Below, piece after piece: positions 1 to 5,645 of a stretch of DNA of 5,743 nt. Under the pieces are notes generated by a model that did not search any database, was not told the origin of the DNA, and was given only the letters and a program-made list of their open reading frames with translations. Each line of letters starts with the position of its first letter. The first letter of the stretch is position 1. Source of the DNA: Nitrospina sp. (GTDB taxonomy: Bacteria > Nitrospinota > Nitrospinia > Nitrospinales > Nitrospinaceae); assembly GCA_004357365.1 (NCBI GenBank), contig SMVT01000024.1:1-5743 (forward strand), read 5' to 3'. A program made the position numbers and the translations under genes.

Positions 1-1
1 C

Positions 2-193
2 GCGCAGTTGATCCATAAACTGGCGGAGGACGTCTCCCTGGACGTTCCGGATAAAATCGTCGCGTATCTGCTGAAACGCATTCCACGGGATTTTCAGTCG
101 GTCAAAAACGCGGTCACCGGCATCAACGAAGAATCGCTCCGCCAAAAACATAAAGTCACCCTGCCCCTGATCAAAACCGCGCTGGGTCTGTAA
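2..193 (+). CDS. hda: DnaA regulatory inactivator Hda-like protein, C-terminal fragment
   Basis: The gene enters from the left edge, so only the last 63 residues and the TAA stop are visible. They match the C-terminal helical lid of DnaA/Hda-type AAA+ proteins. A segment like LDVPDKIVAYLLKRIPRD is followed by a spaced helix and a terminal KVTLPLIKTALGL. This parallels the ELPEDVGRFLLKR...DRE...KLTIPFVKEIL pattern of E. coli Hda as I recall it. The Arg in IPRD sits where the sensor-2 Arg is expected. No DnaA domain IV (DNA-binding helix-turn-helix) follows, which favours Hda over DnaA itself. Hda acts with the DNA-loaded sliding clamp to stimulate ATP hydrolysis by DnaA and limit re-initiation. 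The clamp-binding motif would be N-terminal and outside the window. The next gene starts 6 bp downstream on the same strand, so the two are probably co-transcribed. A DnaA-related protein of another subtype remains possible. Confidence 0.75.
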   Translation, partial: AQLIHKLAEDVSLDVPDKIVAYLLKRIPRDFQSVKNAVTGINEESLRQKHKVTLPLIKTALGL

Positions 194-199
194 CGCCTT

Positions 200-1837
200 A
201 TGACCGCCCCTTCTCCGGAAAACATTGCGCACACCCTGGAACGCCTGGCGGAGGAAAGAGGCGAGGCCGATGCCCTCATCGTTCCCCGTGGCGGCTCCGT
301 TTCCAGAATGACGTTCCGGCAACTCGACCGGGACGCGAACCGCCTGGCGAATGGTCTGCGCCGCTATGGCTTTGCCCAGGGTGACCGGGTGCTGGTGATG
401 GTGCCTTCCGGCATCGATTTCATCGCCCTCACCTTTGGGCTGTTCAAAATCGGCGCGGTTCCCGTATTGATCGATCCCGGTCTGGGCCGCCGCAACGTTC
501 TCAACTGTATTGCCAGCGTCCAACCCCAAGGCATGATCGCGGTGCCCCTGGCCCATGCCGCGCGCCTGTGGTTTTCCAAATCCTTTAAGAGCGTCCAATT
601 GAACGTAACCGTCGGCCGGCGGTGGTTCTGGGGGGGCGCCACGTTGAAACGGATTCGCCACCGGGGCGGGACGGAGACTCCTTCCGAAACGGTGGCGCCG
701 GACGACCCCGCCGCCATTCTGTTCACCAGCGGCAGTACCGGCCCTGCCAAGGGCGTGCTGTACACCCACCGTATGTTCTTTCAACAGGTGGAGTTGCTGC
801 GGCGCATGTTTCAAATCGAACCGGGGGAAATGGATCTGCCCACCTTCCCGTTGTTCGCTCTGTTCGGCGTGGTGCTGGGCATGACCTGCGTGATTCCGGA
901 TATGGACCCGGCCCGGCCCGCACAGGTGAATCCGCAAACCCTCATTCAACACATCCAGCAATATGCCATCACCACCAGTTTCGGTTCGCCCGCACTGTGG
1001 AACACCGTGTCCCGATTCTGCCTGGAAAAAAACATTCAACTGCCGACGCTCAAACGCATCATGATGGCGGGAGCACCGGTGCCGGGCAGTCTGCTGGAAC
1101 GGTTCGACCGCATCCTGTCTCCCGACGCGGTGATCCACACCCCCTACGGCGCGACCGAAGCCTTGCCGGTGGCTTCCATTTCCCACCGCGAAATCCTGGA
1201 CCATACCTGGGAACAGACCCGACAGGGCAAGGGGACCTGCGTGGGCAAGGCGGTGGACGGGCTGACTCTCAAAATCATAAAAATCACCGACGACGCGGTG
1301 GACCCATGGGACGATTCACTGGCGGTGCCCGATGGCACCATCGGCGAGGTGGTGGTCCAAAGTCCCTGGGTGACGCAACAATATTTTAATCTGGAAGAGG
1401 CCACGCGCCGGGCTAAAATCCGCGACGGCGAAACCTTCTGGCACCGCATGGGGGATGTGGGTTACCTCGACGAACAAAACCGTCTGTGGTTTTGCGGACG
1501 GAAGAGTCATCGCGTCCAAACCTCGGAGGACGTGTTGTTCACCATTCCCTGCGAAGCGGTTTTCAATACCCATCCGAAAGTAAAACGCTCGGCCTTGGTT
1601 GGCGTGGGTCCGAAAGCCAACCAGACACCCGTCATCATTATTGAAGCGGAGGAAAACCTCGACCGGGAATCGGTCACTCAAGAATTATTAAAATTAGGCG
1701 CTTCCCACGCCATCACCCGGCCGATTCTAAAAGTGCTGTATCACCCGGCGTTTCCGGTGGACATCCGGCACAACGCCAAAATCGGACGGGAACAACTCGC
1801 GCGCTGGGCGGCAACGCAGTTGACCAACCCTACCTGA
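200..1837 (+). CDS. oleC: OleC-like ANL-superfamily enzyme (olefin beta-lactone synthetase)
   Basis: This 545-residue protein is full length for OleC. In long-chain olefin synthesis OleC uses ATP to convert a 2-alkyl-3-hydroxy fatty acid into a cis-beta-lactone, which OleB decarboxylates to an alkene. ANL motifs appear in order: P-loop A3 FTSGSTGPAKG (175-185), A5 TPYGATE (314-320), A7 HRMGDVGYLDE (415-425), A8 FCGRKSHRVQT (431-441) and A10 NAKIGR (525-530), with K527 the predicted adenylation lysine. Signatures shared with OleC rather than generic acyl-CoA ligases include GAVPVLIDPG (85-94), VTVGRRWFWGG (136-146), DLPTFPLFALF (212-222), VIPDMDPARPA (231-241), GKGTCVGKAV (343-352) and FPVDIRHNAKIGR (518-530). 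The ATG at 200 is 6 bp after the hda stop and has no clear Shine-Dalgarno, suggesting translational coupling. No oleA, oleB or oleD is visible. Related enzymes also make beta-lactone natural products or may act as CoA ligases, so the exact product is inferred. Confidence 0.85.
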   Translation: MTAPSPENIAHTLERLAEERGEADALIVPRGGSVSRMTFRQLDRDANRLANGLRRYGFAQGDRVLVMVPSGIDFIALTFGLFKIGAVPVLIDPGLGRRNVLNCIASVQPQGMIAVPLAHAARLWFSKSFKSVQLNVTVGRRWFWGGATLKRIRHRGGTETPSETVAPDDPAAILFTSGSTGPAKGVLYTHRMFFQQVELLRRMFQIEPGEMDLPTFPLFALFGVVLGMTCVIPDMDPARPAQVNPQTLIQHIQQYAITTSFGSPALWNTVSRFCLEKNIQLPTLKRIMMAGAPVPGSLLERFDRILSPDAVIHTPYGATEALPVASISHREILDHTWEQTRQGKGTCVGKAVDGLTLKIIKITDDAVDPWDDSLAVPDGTIGEVVVQSPWVTQQYFNLEEATRRAKIRDGETFWHRMGDVGYLDEQNRLWFCGRKSHRVQTSEDVLFTIPCEAVFNTHPKVKRSALVGVGPKANQTPVIIIEAEENLDRESVTQELLKLGASHAITRPILKVLYHPAFPVDIRHNAKIGREQLARWAATQLTNPT

Positions 1838-1852
1838 ATAGAAACTCGGCAG

Positions 1853-1882
1853 AAGGACCGCTCCGGACTAGCGGAGGGCCTT
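1853..1882. terminator. Weak hairpin between convergent oleC and tatP, possible bidirectional terminator
   Basis: An imperfect inverted repeat lies between and into the two convergent gene ends. CCGCT (1858-1862) pairs with AGCGG (1870-1874) across a 7-base loop, and an outer AAGG/CCTT pair (1853-1856 with 1879-1882) is separated by an asymmetric internal loop. The right arm overlaps the stop codon of the minus-strand gene. Neither strand has a proper T-tract after the stem, so intrinsic termination here is only a possibility. The position is right, but the structure is weak. Confidence 0.22.
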
Positions 1883-2962
1883 GAGGTGGGACTCGACCTG
1901 ATCGAGGGCGGATTGGCTGAACAGCTTGCCTTTCATTTTGGCTTGAACTTCTCTCCCCACGGCATAAAATTTTTCGAGCTCGCCGGCGTCGGGCAGGGGC
2001 GTCATTTTCAGTCCGTTCTGTTGCATGACGATAATGGCCATGTTGTTGTCTTCCTGAACTTTCTTCACCAGTTTTTTCAGGTAATTTTTACTGACTTCCC
2101 GGACGGCTTTTTGATGTTTGTCCGGCAAACGGTTGAACGCGCGCTTCGTAATCAACACCCCGCCGGTGGCGTTGGCCATACGCAACTCGGACATGTATTT
2201 CACCTTGGTGAACCACTGCAGGACCAGCGCAGCCATCGGGGAGGCGTACACCGTATCCACCATTCCCGTCTGCAAAGACAACAGGACGTTTGTCACCGAA
2301 AGCGGATGCGGGCTGACGCCGAGTTGCCTGTAGGTCTCCTCCACCAGCGGATCGCCCTCCCACATCCAGGCCTTCTTCGGCCGCAGGCTGGCTATGGTGG
2401 ACACCGGCTCCTTGGAAAAGAAATGAATCCATCCCACCGGAACCCAGCCGAGCAGGATGTAACCTTTCTCCTCGAAGCGGGCGGTGAAATAATCCCTCAT
2501 TTTTTCATAGATGACTTCAATCTCCCGGTCGTTGCGGAACAAAAACGGCAGATCCAGAACGCGCACTTCCGGCAGGATTTCTCCGAGGCCTACGCCGGTA
2601 AATCCCGCCGCATGAATCTGGCCGATGCGCATTTTGCGGATGACGTCGATCTCGTCTCCCGAAACGCCGCCGGGATAAAACTTGAACCCCACCTCACCTT
2701 CGGTCACGCGTTGCAATTCTTTTTCCAGAGAGCGCATCGCTTTCATCCACGAGGATCCTTCGGGAGCCAGGGTGGAAAATTTGATGCGGGTTTTGGGGGC
2801 CGCCAGCGCGTCCGGCGCCTCGGCGAAAATCAGCACCAGCGCAAACAACAGGGAGGCGAGAATGCCGCAAACGATGCACCCCAAAGTCGCGTGGCGAAAG
2901 ATTCTTTTGTTAATGTCCGGCCATCGGGAAAGTAACATTTTACTGCGTTTAAAATAATTCAT
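1868..2962 (-). CDS. TRAP transporter periplasmic solute receptor, TatP/DctP type
   Basis: This 364-residue protein belongs to the DctP family of extracytoplasmic receptors that feed solutes to TRAP permeases. The start at 2962 is preferred because GGAG lies 7 bases upstream; a longer in-frame start at 3007 lies deep inside the upstream gene, and ATG 2938 has no ribosome site. The N-terminus has a basic region, a hydrophobic stretch (about 26-47) and an ALA-A site near 54, giving an unusually long signal peptide or an uncleaved anchor. Family signatures are KFSTLAPEGSSWMKAM (61-76), FYPGGVSGDEIDVIRKMRIGQIHAAGFT (split across 95-122), VLDLPFLFRN (135-144) and LSLQTGMVDTVYASP (228-242). The stretch KAWMWEGDP (197-205) puts W199 where classical DctP proteins are expected to have a carboxylate-binding Arg. 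This motif and the adjacent TPR lipoprotein gene point to the TatP class of TPAT systems (Treponema Tp0957 type), for which hydrophobic ligands have been proposed. The ligand here is unknown. The gene overlaps the upstream tatT by 14 bp, and no permease gene follows. Confidence 0.85.
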   Translation of the reverse strand: MNYFKRSKMLLSRWPDINKRIFRHATLGCIVCGILASLLFALVLIFAEAPDALAAPKTRIKFSTLAPEGSSWMKAMRSLEKELQRVTEGEVGFKFYPGGVSGDEIDVIRKMRIGQIHAAGFTGVGLGEILPEVRVLDLPFLFRNDREIEVIYEKMRDYFTARFEEKGYILLGWVPVGWIHFFSKEPVSTIASLRPKKAWMWEGDPLVEETYRQLGVSPHPLSVTNVLLSLQTGMVDTVYASPMAALVLQWFTKVKYMSELRMANATGGVLITKRAFNRLPDKHQKAVREVSKNYLKKLVKKVQEDNNMAIIVMQQNGLKMTPLPDAGELEKFYAVGREVQAKMKGKLFSQSALDQVESHLKALR

Positions 2963-3806
2963 CCGCCGTCTCCAAAAGGGTTTGGGCCTTCCTTTTCGCC
3001 ACGGCATTGGCCAGCCGTTGTTCGGGTAGGATATCCGTCGGGGCTTCCAGGACCTCGTTCAACAGTTTTTTGAACAGCTCGCGGTCCTGGACCTGGACCG
3101 CATAGAATTTCGCGTACAGCAACTGGGCGATCAGATATTTGCGTTCCACGAGCTTGAGGCACAGGTCGAAATGCTGGCGGGCCTTGTCCGGATTCCCTCC
3201 CAGCATCTTCGGGCGGCCGCCATAAAACACGCCGAAAAACAGATGCGGCCCGGCATAGTGGTAGGACGCGTCCAGCTCCAGCATTCTTTGCATGGCGGTT
3301 TCCACCTGGGCCATGGCCACAAAGGCCTGCAAATCGTCCAGGTTGATCATCAGCCAGTTGGCCCAGCACTGGCTCATCCAAAACAAACCGTTGCGGTGAT
3401 CCGCGTTCAACGCCTGCACCGATTGTTTGAATTGTTCCGGGTTCTGCCGGGTCAGGTTTTCCGGCGCTCCGTAAAGGATCAGCAACCGTTCGGCAAAATC
3501 GCGCCCCCTCAGGTACAGGCGTGAGGCGCGCTCCGGATCGGTATCCTCCGCGAAACTGAAGGCGTATCCGCAATACCCTTCCGCGAGCCGGCTCAACACA
3601 ATGGCGTTGTCCGGGTCCTCCCGCAACAGGCCTTCGAGCATTTTCAGGCTGGTGGGGATGGCGTGTTCCGCCAGCAAAAGATCGGATTCTTCATTGATGG
3701 CGGCGTACTGGCTTTCCACCAGGGGACTCGCCATACGAACGGACAGGGCGGAGCACCCGCCCAGCAGGATCAGTAGACTCAGGACCGCGATAAGCTTGTC
3801 AACCAT
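2949..3806 (-). CDS. TPR lipoprotein, TRAP-associated TatT component
   Basis: This 285-residue protein starts with a short lipoprotein signal: charged MVDK, a hydrophobic core and the lipobox LLGGC with Cys18. It should therefore be a lipid-anchored envelope protein. The body is helical and TPR-like: LAEHAIPTSLKMLEGLLREDPDN (split across 45-67) followed by LSRLAEGYCGYAF, a second unit around AQVETAMQRMLELDASYHYAGPHLFFG (167-192), and GGNPDKARQHFDLCLKL (203-219). FYGGRPKMLGGNPDKA (194-209) resembles the signature of the TatT family known from Treponema Tp0956, which pairs with its cognate TatP receptor. Position supports this: the receptor gene starts inside the 3' end of this gene, a 14 bp overlap typical of translational coupling. 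The ATG at 3806 is chosen because it gives a clean lipoprotein signal; an upstream GTG at 3851 would bury it. No Shine-Dalgarno is evident. The exact role is unproven; helping deliver ligand to the receptor has been suggested for the family. Confidence 0.82.
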   Translation of the reverse strand: MVDKLIAVLSLLILLGGCSALSVRMASPLVESQYAAINEESDLLLAEHAIPTSLKMLEGLLREDPDNAIVLSRLAEGYCGYAFSFAEDTDPERASRLYLRGRDFAERLLILYGAPENLTRQNPEQFKQSVQALNADHRNGLFWMSQCWANWLMINLDDLQAFVAMAQVETAMQRMLELDASYHYAGPHLFFGVFYGGRPKMLGGNPDKARQHFDLCLKLVERKYLIAQLLYAKFYAVQVQDRELFKKLLNEVLEAPTDILPEQRLANAVAKRKAQTLLETADELF

Positions 3807-3815
3807 AGGATTTCT

Positions 3816-3844
3816 ATCATAACAAAACCCGGATAGGGCAACAA
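3816..3844 (-). promoter_or_regulatory. Candidate sigma70-type promoter for tatT-tatP
   Basis: On the minus strand TTGTTG (3839-3844) and TATGAT (3816-3821) are separated by exactly 17 bases; the -10 box matches consensus at 5 of 6 positions, the -35 at 3 of 6. Transcription would begin near 3809, leaving only a few bases before the ATG at 3806. That would make the mRNA nearly leaderless, consistent with the lack of a Shine-Dalgarno. If the true start lies elsewhere, this call is wrong. Confidence 0.4.
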
Positions 3845-3858
3845 CCGGCACCCCGATT

Positions 3859-3887
3859 TTGACAAGCCCCGGACTAACTGCTATGCT
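3859..3887 (+). promoter_or_regulatory. Sigma70-type promoter for the DUF1844 gene
   Basis: A perfect TTGACA -35 box (3859-3864) is followed after exactly 17 bases by TATGCT (3882-3887), a 4-of-6 match to the -10 consensus. Transcription would start near 3894, giving a leader of roughly 38 bases that contains the strong ribosome site before ATG 3932. It lies in the 125 bp divergent spacer, back to back with the candidate tatT promoter; the two -35 boxes are separated by only 14 bases. Confidence 0.65.
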
Positions 3888-3917
3888 TGCGGCAATTACG
3901 CTGGCAACCCAGCCTTC

Positions 3918-3923
3918 AGGGAG
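3918..3923 (+). promoter_or_regulatory. Ribosome binding site fixing the DUF1844 start
   Basis: AGGGAG lies 8 bases before ATG 3932. An earlier in-frame ATG at 3887 overlaps the predicted -10 box and has no such site, so 3932 is the start. Confidence 0.7.
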
Positions 3924-3931
3924 ATCGGATC

Positions 3932-4318
3932 ATGAGCGACGTGGAAGGACCGGGCTTCACCATCAAAGACAAACGCTCCTCCAATCAGTCCGAAGAGGAA
4001 GCCAAAGCCGCCGACGCATCGCAACCCAAAGAACAGGCACCGCCGGAGGAGAAGGAGTCGCCCCCGCAGGGTTTTGAACTCAACTTTTCCACGTTCATGT
4101 TGTCCCTGACCTCGTCCGCATTTTACCATCTGGGAGACATCCCCGATCCCATAACCGGCAAGAAAGAGGAAAACCTGCCGGCTGTCAAGCAGACGATCGA
4201 TATCCTCATTATGCTCAAGGAAAAAACCAAAAATAATCTCGATGCGGATGAAGCCAAACTGGTGGAACAGCTGATCTACGAACTGCAATTGAAGTACGTG
4301 GCCAAGCAACCCAAATAA
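3932..4318 (+). CDS. DUF1844 domain-containing protein
   Basis: This is a complete 128-residue protein of unknown function. Residues 1-48 are highly charged and rich in Glu, Lys, Pro and Ser, so probably disordered. Residues 50-124 form the DUF1844 domain, recognisable by NFSTFMLSLTSSAFYHLGDIPDP (split across 51-73), NLPAVKQTIDILIMLKEKTKNNL (81-103) and a final helix with EAKLVEQLIYELQLKYV. The family is widespread, especially in deltaproteobacteria-like and acidobacterial lineages; its biochemical role is not established. There is no signal peptide or membrane span, so it should be cytoplasmic. It has its own strong promoter and ribosome site, diverges from the TRAP pair and lies 115 bp before the YkgJ gene on the same strand. 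Confidence 0.85.
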   Translation: MSDVEGPGFTIKDKRSSNQSEEEAKAADASQPKEQAPPEEKESPPQGFELNFSTFMLSLTSSAFYHLGDIPDPITGKKEENLPAVKQTIDILIMLKEKTKNNLDADEAKLVEQLIYELQLKYVAKQPK

Positions 4319-4327
4319 CGATTATTA

Positions 4328-4362
4328 TCCCTTCCCCGCCCTCCGTTCCCCATTCCCTTTCC
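4328..4362 (+). terminator. C-rich, G-poor tract after DUF1844, possible Rho loading site
   Basis: Starting 10 bases past the DUF1844 stop, 35 bases contain 21 C, 11 T, 2 G and 1 A. There is no hairpin with a T-run in the spacer. Unstructured C-rich, G-poor RNA just after a coding region is the classic composition of a Rho utilisation site. This is inferred from composition only. Confidence 0.3.
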
Positions 4363-4370
4363 AATGACTA

Positions 4371-4400
4371 TTGCCTTCCTTATAAAGAGAATGGTATTTT
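4371..4400 (+). promoter_or_regulatory. Possible promoter for the YkgJ-family gene
   Basis: TTGCCT (4371-4376) and TATTTT (4395-4400) are spaced 18 bases apart, each matching consensus at 4 of 6 positions, in the most AT-rich part of the spacer. Transcription would start near 4407, giving a leader of about 27 bases. The match is moderate, and read-through from the DUF1844 gene is an alternative. Confidence 0.35.
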
Positions 4401-4433
4401 GTTTCTTTCAACCGAAGCGAACCTTATTTGCTC

Positions 4434-5162
4434 ATGACCCTTTATTCCGATCAGATTGGCGCTTTTATTCAGGGAGTGACCGACCCGGAAGAGTTGCGCC
4501 ATTATATAAAGCAGAAGTTTACCGAAGCGGAAATCCAGTACGCTTACGAAGCCATGCTGGCGGAGACCCGGGCGCTGGCCAAGGCCGAGAAGATTCCCCT
4601 TCTTAAAGCATTCTGGAAAGTGCTCGACCGTGCCTACGCCGCCAAAGCACCTCCCTTAACCTGCCGTAAGGGATGCAGTCACTGTTGTTACACCGGCGTG
4701 GCCCATACCCAGTTCGAATGGGACGGCATGGTGAATGGCGCGCGCGCAAAGGGCATCGACCTCAACGAGATCATCGAAAATTCCGGAAAAACCGTCCAGC
4801 GGGTGGCCAAGGTGCTGGAGTCCGGGGTCGACCCGGAAACGGTGGACTGGTACCAGACGGTGATCAATCAGCGGTGCCCGTTTCTGGATGAAGATGAGTC
4901 TTGTATGATCCACGAGGACCGGCCTCTGGACTGCCGCCTGATGCTGGCCTTCCGCGATGTGTGCGCTTCTAAAAATCTCGAACACGCCCAGCGCGGGGTG
5001 ATGGTTGAGGAAGCGGTGGCGCCGACGGTCATCGCCCGCCTGCAGTACGAGTCGACTCCCAAAATCAAGCGCCGGAAGTTTACCGGCTCGCCGAAACTCA
5101 GGATCATTCAACGTTGGCTGTTGACCTGGAAGGATAAAAAGACCGGTAAAAAGAAACGCTGA
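4434..5162 (+). CDS. YkgJ-family cysteine cluster protein
   Basis: This 242-residue cytoplasmic protein has a YkgJ/FliB-type cysteine cluster (CxxxCxxCC family), thought to bind zinc or an iron-sulfur centre; the function is unknown. The motif runs C77-x3-C81-x2-C84-C85, then C148-PFLDEDES-C157-MIHEDRPLDC167-R, with an eighth Cys at 177. This is the family's conserved order, including the typical RPxxCR ending. Residues 1-70 form a helical N-terminal extension rich in Ala, Glu and Lys. The last 36 residues are strongly basic (15 Lys or Arg). ATG 4434 is taken as the start; an in-frame TTG at 4428 is 2 codons upstream, and neither has a convincing Shine-Dalgarno. The gene follows DUF1844 on the same strand and converges with the hydantoinase fragment 42 bp downstream. 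The basic tail might contact nucleic acid or membrane; this is inference. Confidence 0.85.
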   Translation: MTLYSDQIGAFIQGVTDPEELRHYIKQKFTEAEIQYAYEAMLAETRALAKAEKIPLLKAFWKVLDRAYAAKAPPLTCRKGCSHCCYTGVAHTQFEWDGMVNGARAKGIDLNEIIENSGKTVQRVAKVLESGVDPETVDWYQTVINQRCPFLDEDESCMIHEDRPLDCRLMLAFRDVCASKNLEHAQRGVMVEEAVAPTVIARLQYESTPKIKRRKFTGSPKLRIIQRWLLTWKDKKTGKKKR

Positions 5163-5204
5163 CCCTTACCGGACGCCTCGAATTGAGGTCGTACGGATGA
5201 GGAT

Positions 5205-5501
5205 CTAGGTTAAATGATCTGGTGTGCCATATCCGCCGCCGCCGGGAGTGAGGATGCGAATGCGGTCACCCGGTTGGACGGAGATTTCATTTTTTCCTCC
5301 CAGATTGAGAGAGGTTCCATCCTTTTTAACGAACCAATTTTCCCCGAGTGCTCCCGGCTCACCTCCTTCCAATCCATAGGGGGCGTAAACACGGCGTTCG
5401 GAAAGGATGGCCACGTTGAGGGGTTTCAAAAATTCGATTTCCCGCACCAAGCCGTCTCCTCCCCGGTATTTTCCCTGGCCACCCGATCCTTGACGAATGG
5501 A
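5205..5501 (-). CDS. Hydantoinase B/oxoprolinase C-terminal fragment, interrupted
   Basis: The reading frame ending in TAG at 5205-5207 gives about 98 residues matching the very end of HyuB/oxoprolinase proteins, ATP-dependent enzymes that hydrolyse hydantoins or 5-oxoproline. Landmarks in order are SIRQGSGGQGKYRGGDG, LVREIEFL, LSERRVYAPYGLEGGEPGALGEN and the hallmark QPGDRIRILTPGGGGYGTP. Upstream of the Ser codon at 5499-5501 resemblance stops abruptly: the expected segment like PVRVERY is replaced by low-complexity, Arg-, Pro- and His-rich sequence. The frame hits a stop at 5661-5663. A full HyuB has more than 500 residues, so about four fifths is missing. No frame on this strand restores the homology. 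The gene is either truncated by recombination or cut by a chimeric join in the assembly. It converges with the YkgJ gene. Confidence 0.75.
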   Translation of the reverse strand, partial: SIRQGSGGQGKYRGGDGLVREIEFLKPLNVAILSERRVYAPYGLEGGEPGALGENWFVKKDGTSLNLGGKNEISVQPGDRIRILTPGGGGYGTPDHLT

Positions 5502-5645
5502 ACAGCCACTTCGATTCCGCGCCAGGCGAGAGCGATGGAGATCGGGCGGCGGATGAGCCGCATGATCAGCGCCCGGATTGACCGTCAGGGCGGGACAAGG
5601 CTTGAAACGCCCGGCCTGGGTGCACGATACTCGACGGCGCCATGA
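5502..5645 (+). CDS. C-terminal end of an unrecognised protein, start not resolved
   Basis: To the right of the hydantoinase break, this plus-strand frame stays open and stops at TGA 5643-5645. That stop overlaps the ATG of the next gene as ATGA, the arrangement typical of coupled genes. The other two plus frames are interrupted by stops between 5554 and 5605. GC at third codon positions is about 74% (32 of 43 codons counted from 5514), consistent with coding in a GC-rich genome. The visible residues, including MEIGRRMSRMISARIDRQGG, match no family I recognise. The left limit is set by the presumed junction; the frame itself runs on leftwards through sequence antisense to the hydantoinase gene, where it is not believed to be coding. 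It could instead be fortuitous. Confidence 0.4.
   Translation, partial: TATSIPRQARAMEIGRRMSRMISARIDRQGGTRLETPGLGARYSTAP

Noticed and set aside
622..1389. Plus-strand open frame (255 codons) inside oleC in another frame.
   Set aside because: The translation is Arg-, Gly-, His- and Pro-rich with no family resemblance, as expected from a shifted frame of a GC-rich gene; the OleC frame has intact motifs throughout.
1886..2935. Long plus-strand open frame (349 codons) opposite the TRAP receptor gene.
   Set aside because: It is antisense to a gene with clear family motifs, its translation is rich in His, Gln, Arg and Gly without recognisable domains, and it has no convincing ribosome site. It is a shadow frame.
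2963..3007. Upstream start at 3007 adding 15 residues (MPWRKGRPKPFWRRR) to the TRAP receptor.
   Set aside because: It would deepen the overlap with tatT to 59 bp and put a second basic block before the signal peptide. The GGAG site 7 bases before 2962 identifies the real start.
5169..5196. Small hairpin (CCTC/GAGG with a 5-base loop, outer CCG/CGG) between the convergent ykgJ-like and hydantoinase genes.
   Set aside because: The core stem is only 4 bp, the outer pairs are separated by large internal loops, and there is no T-tract on either strand. It is too weak to call a terminator.
5214..5501. Plus-strand frame running left from 5501 through the hydantoinase region.
   Set aside because: The opposite strand there encodes unmistakable HyuB C-terminal motifs, so the left two thirds of this open frame is antisense. 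Only the part after about 5502 is kept as a possible gene end.
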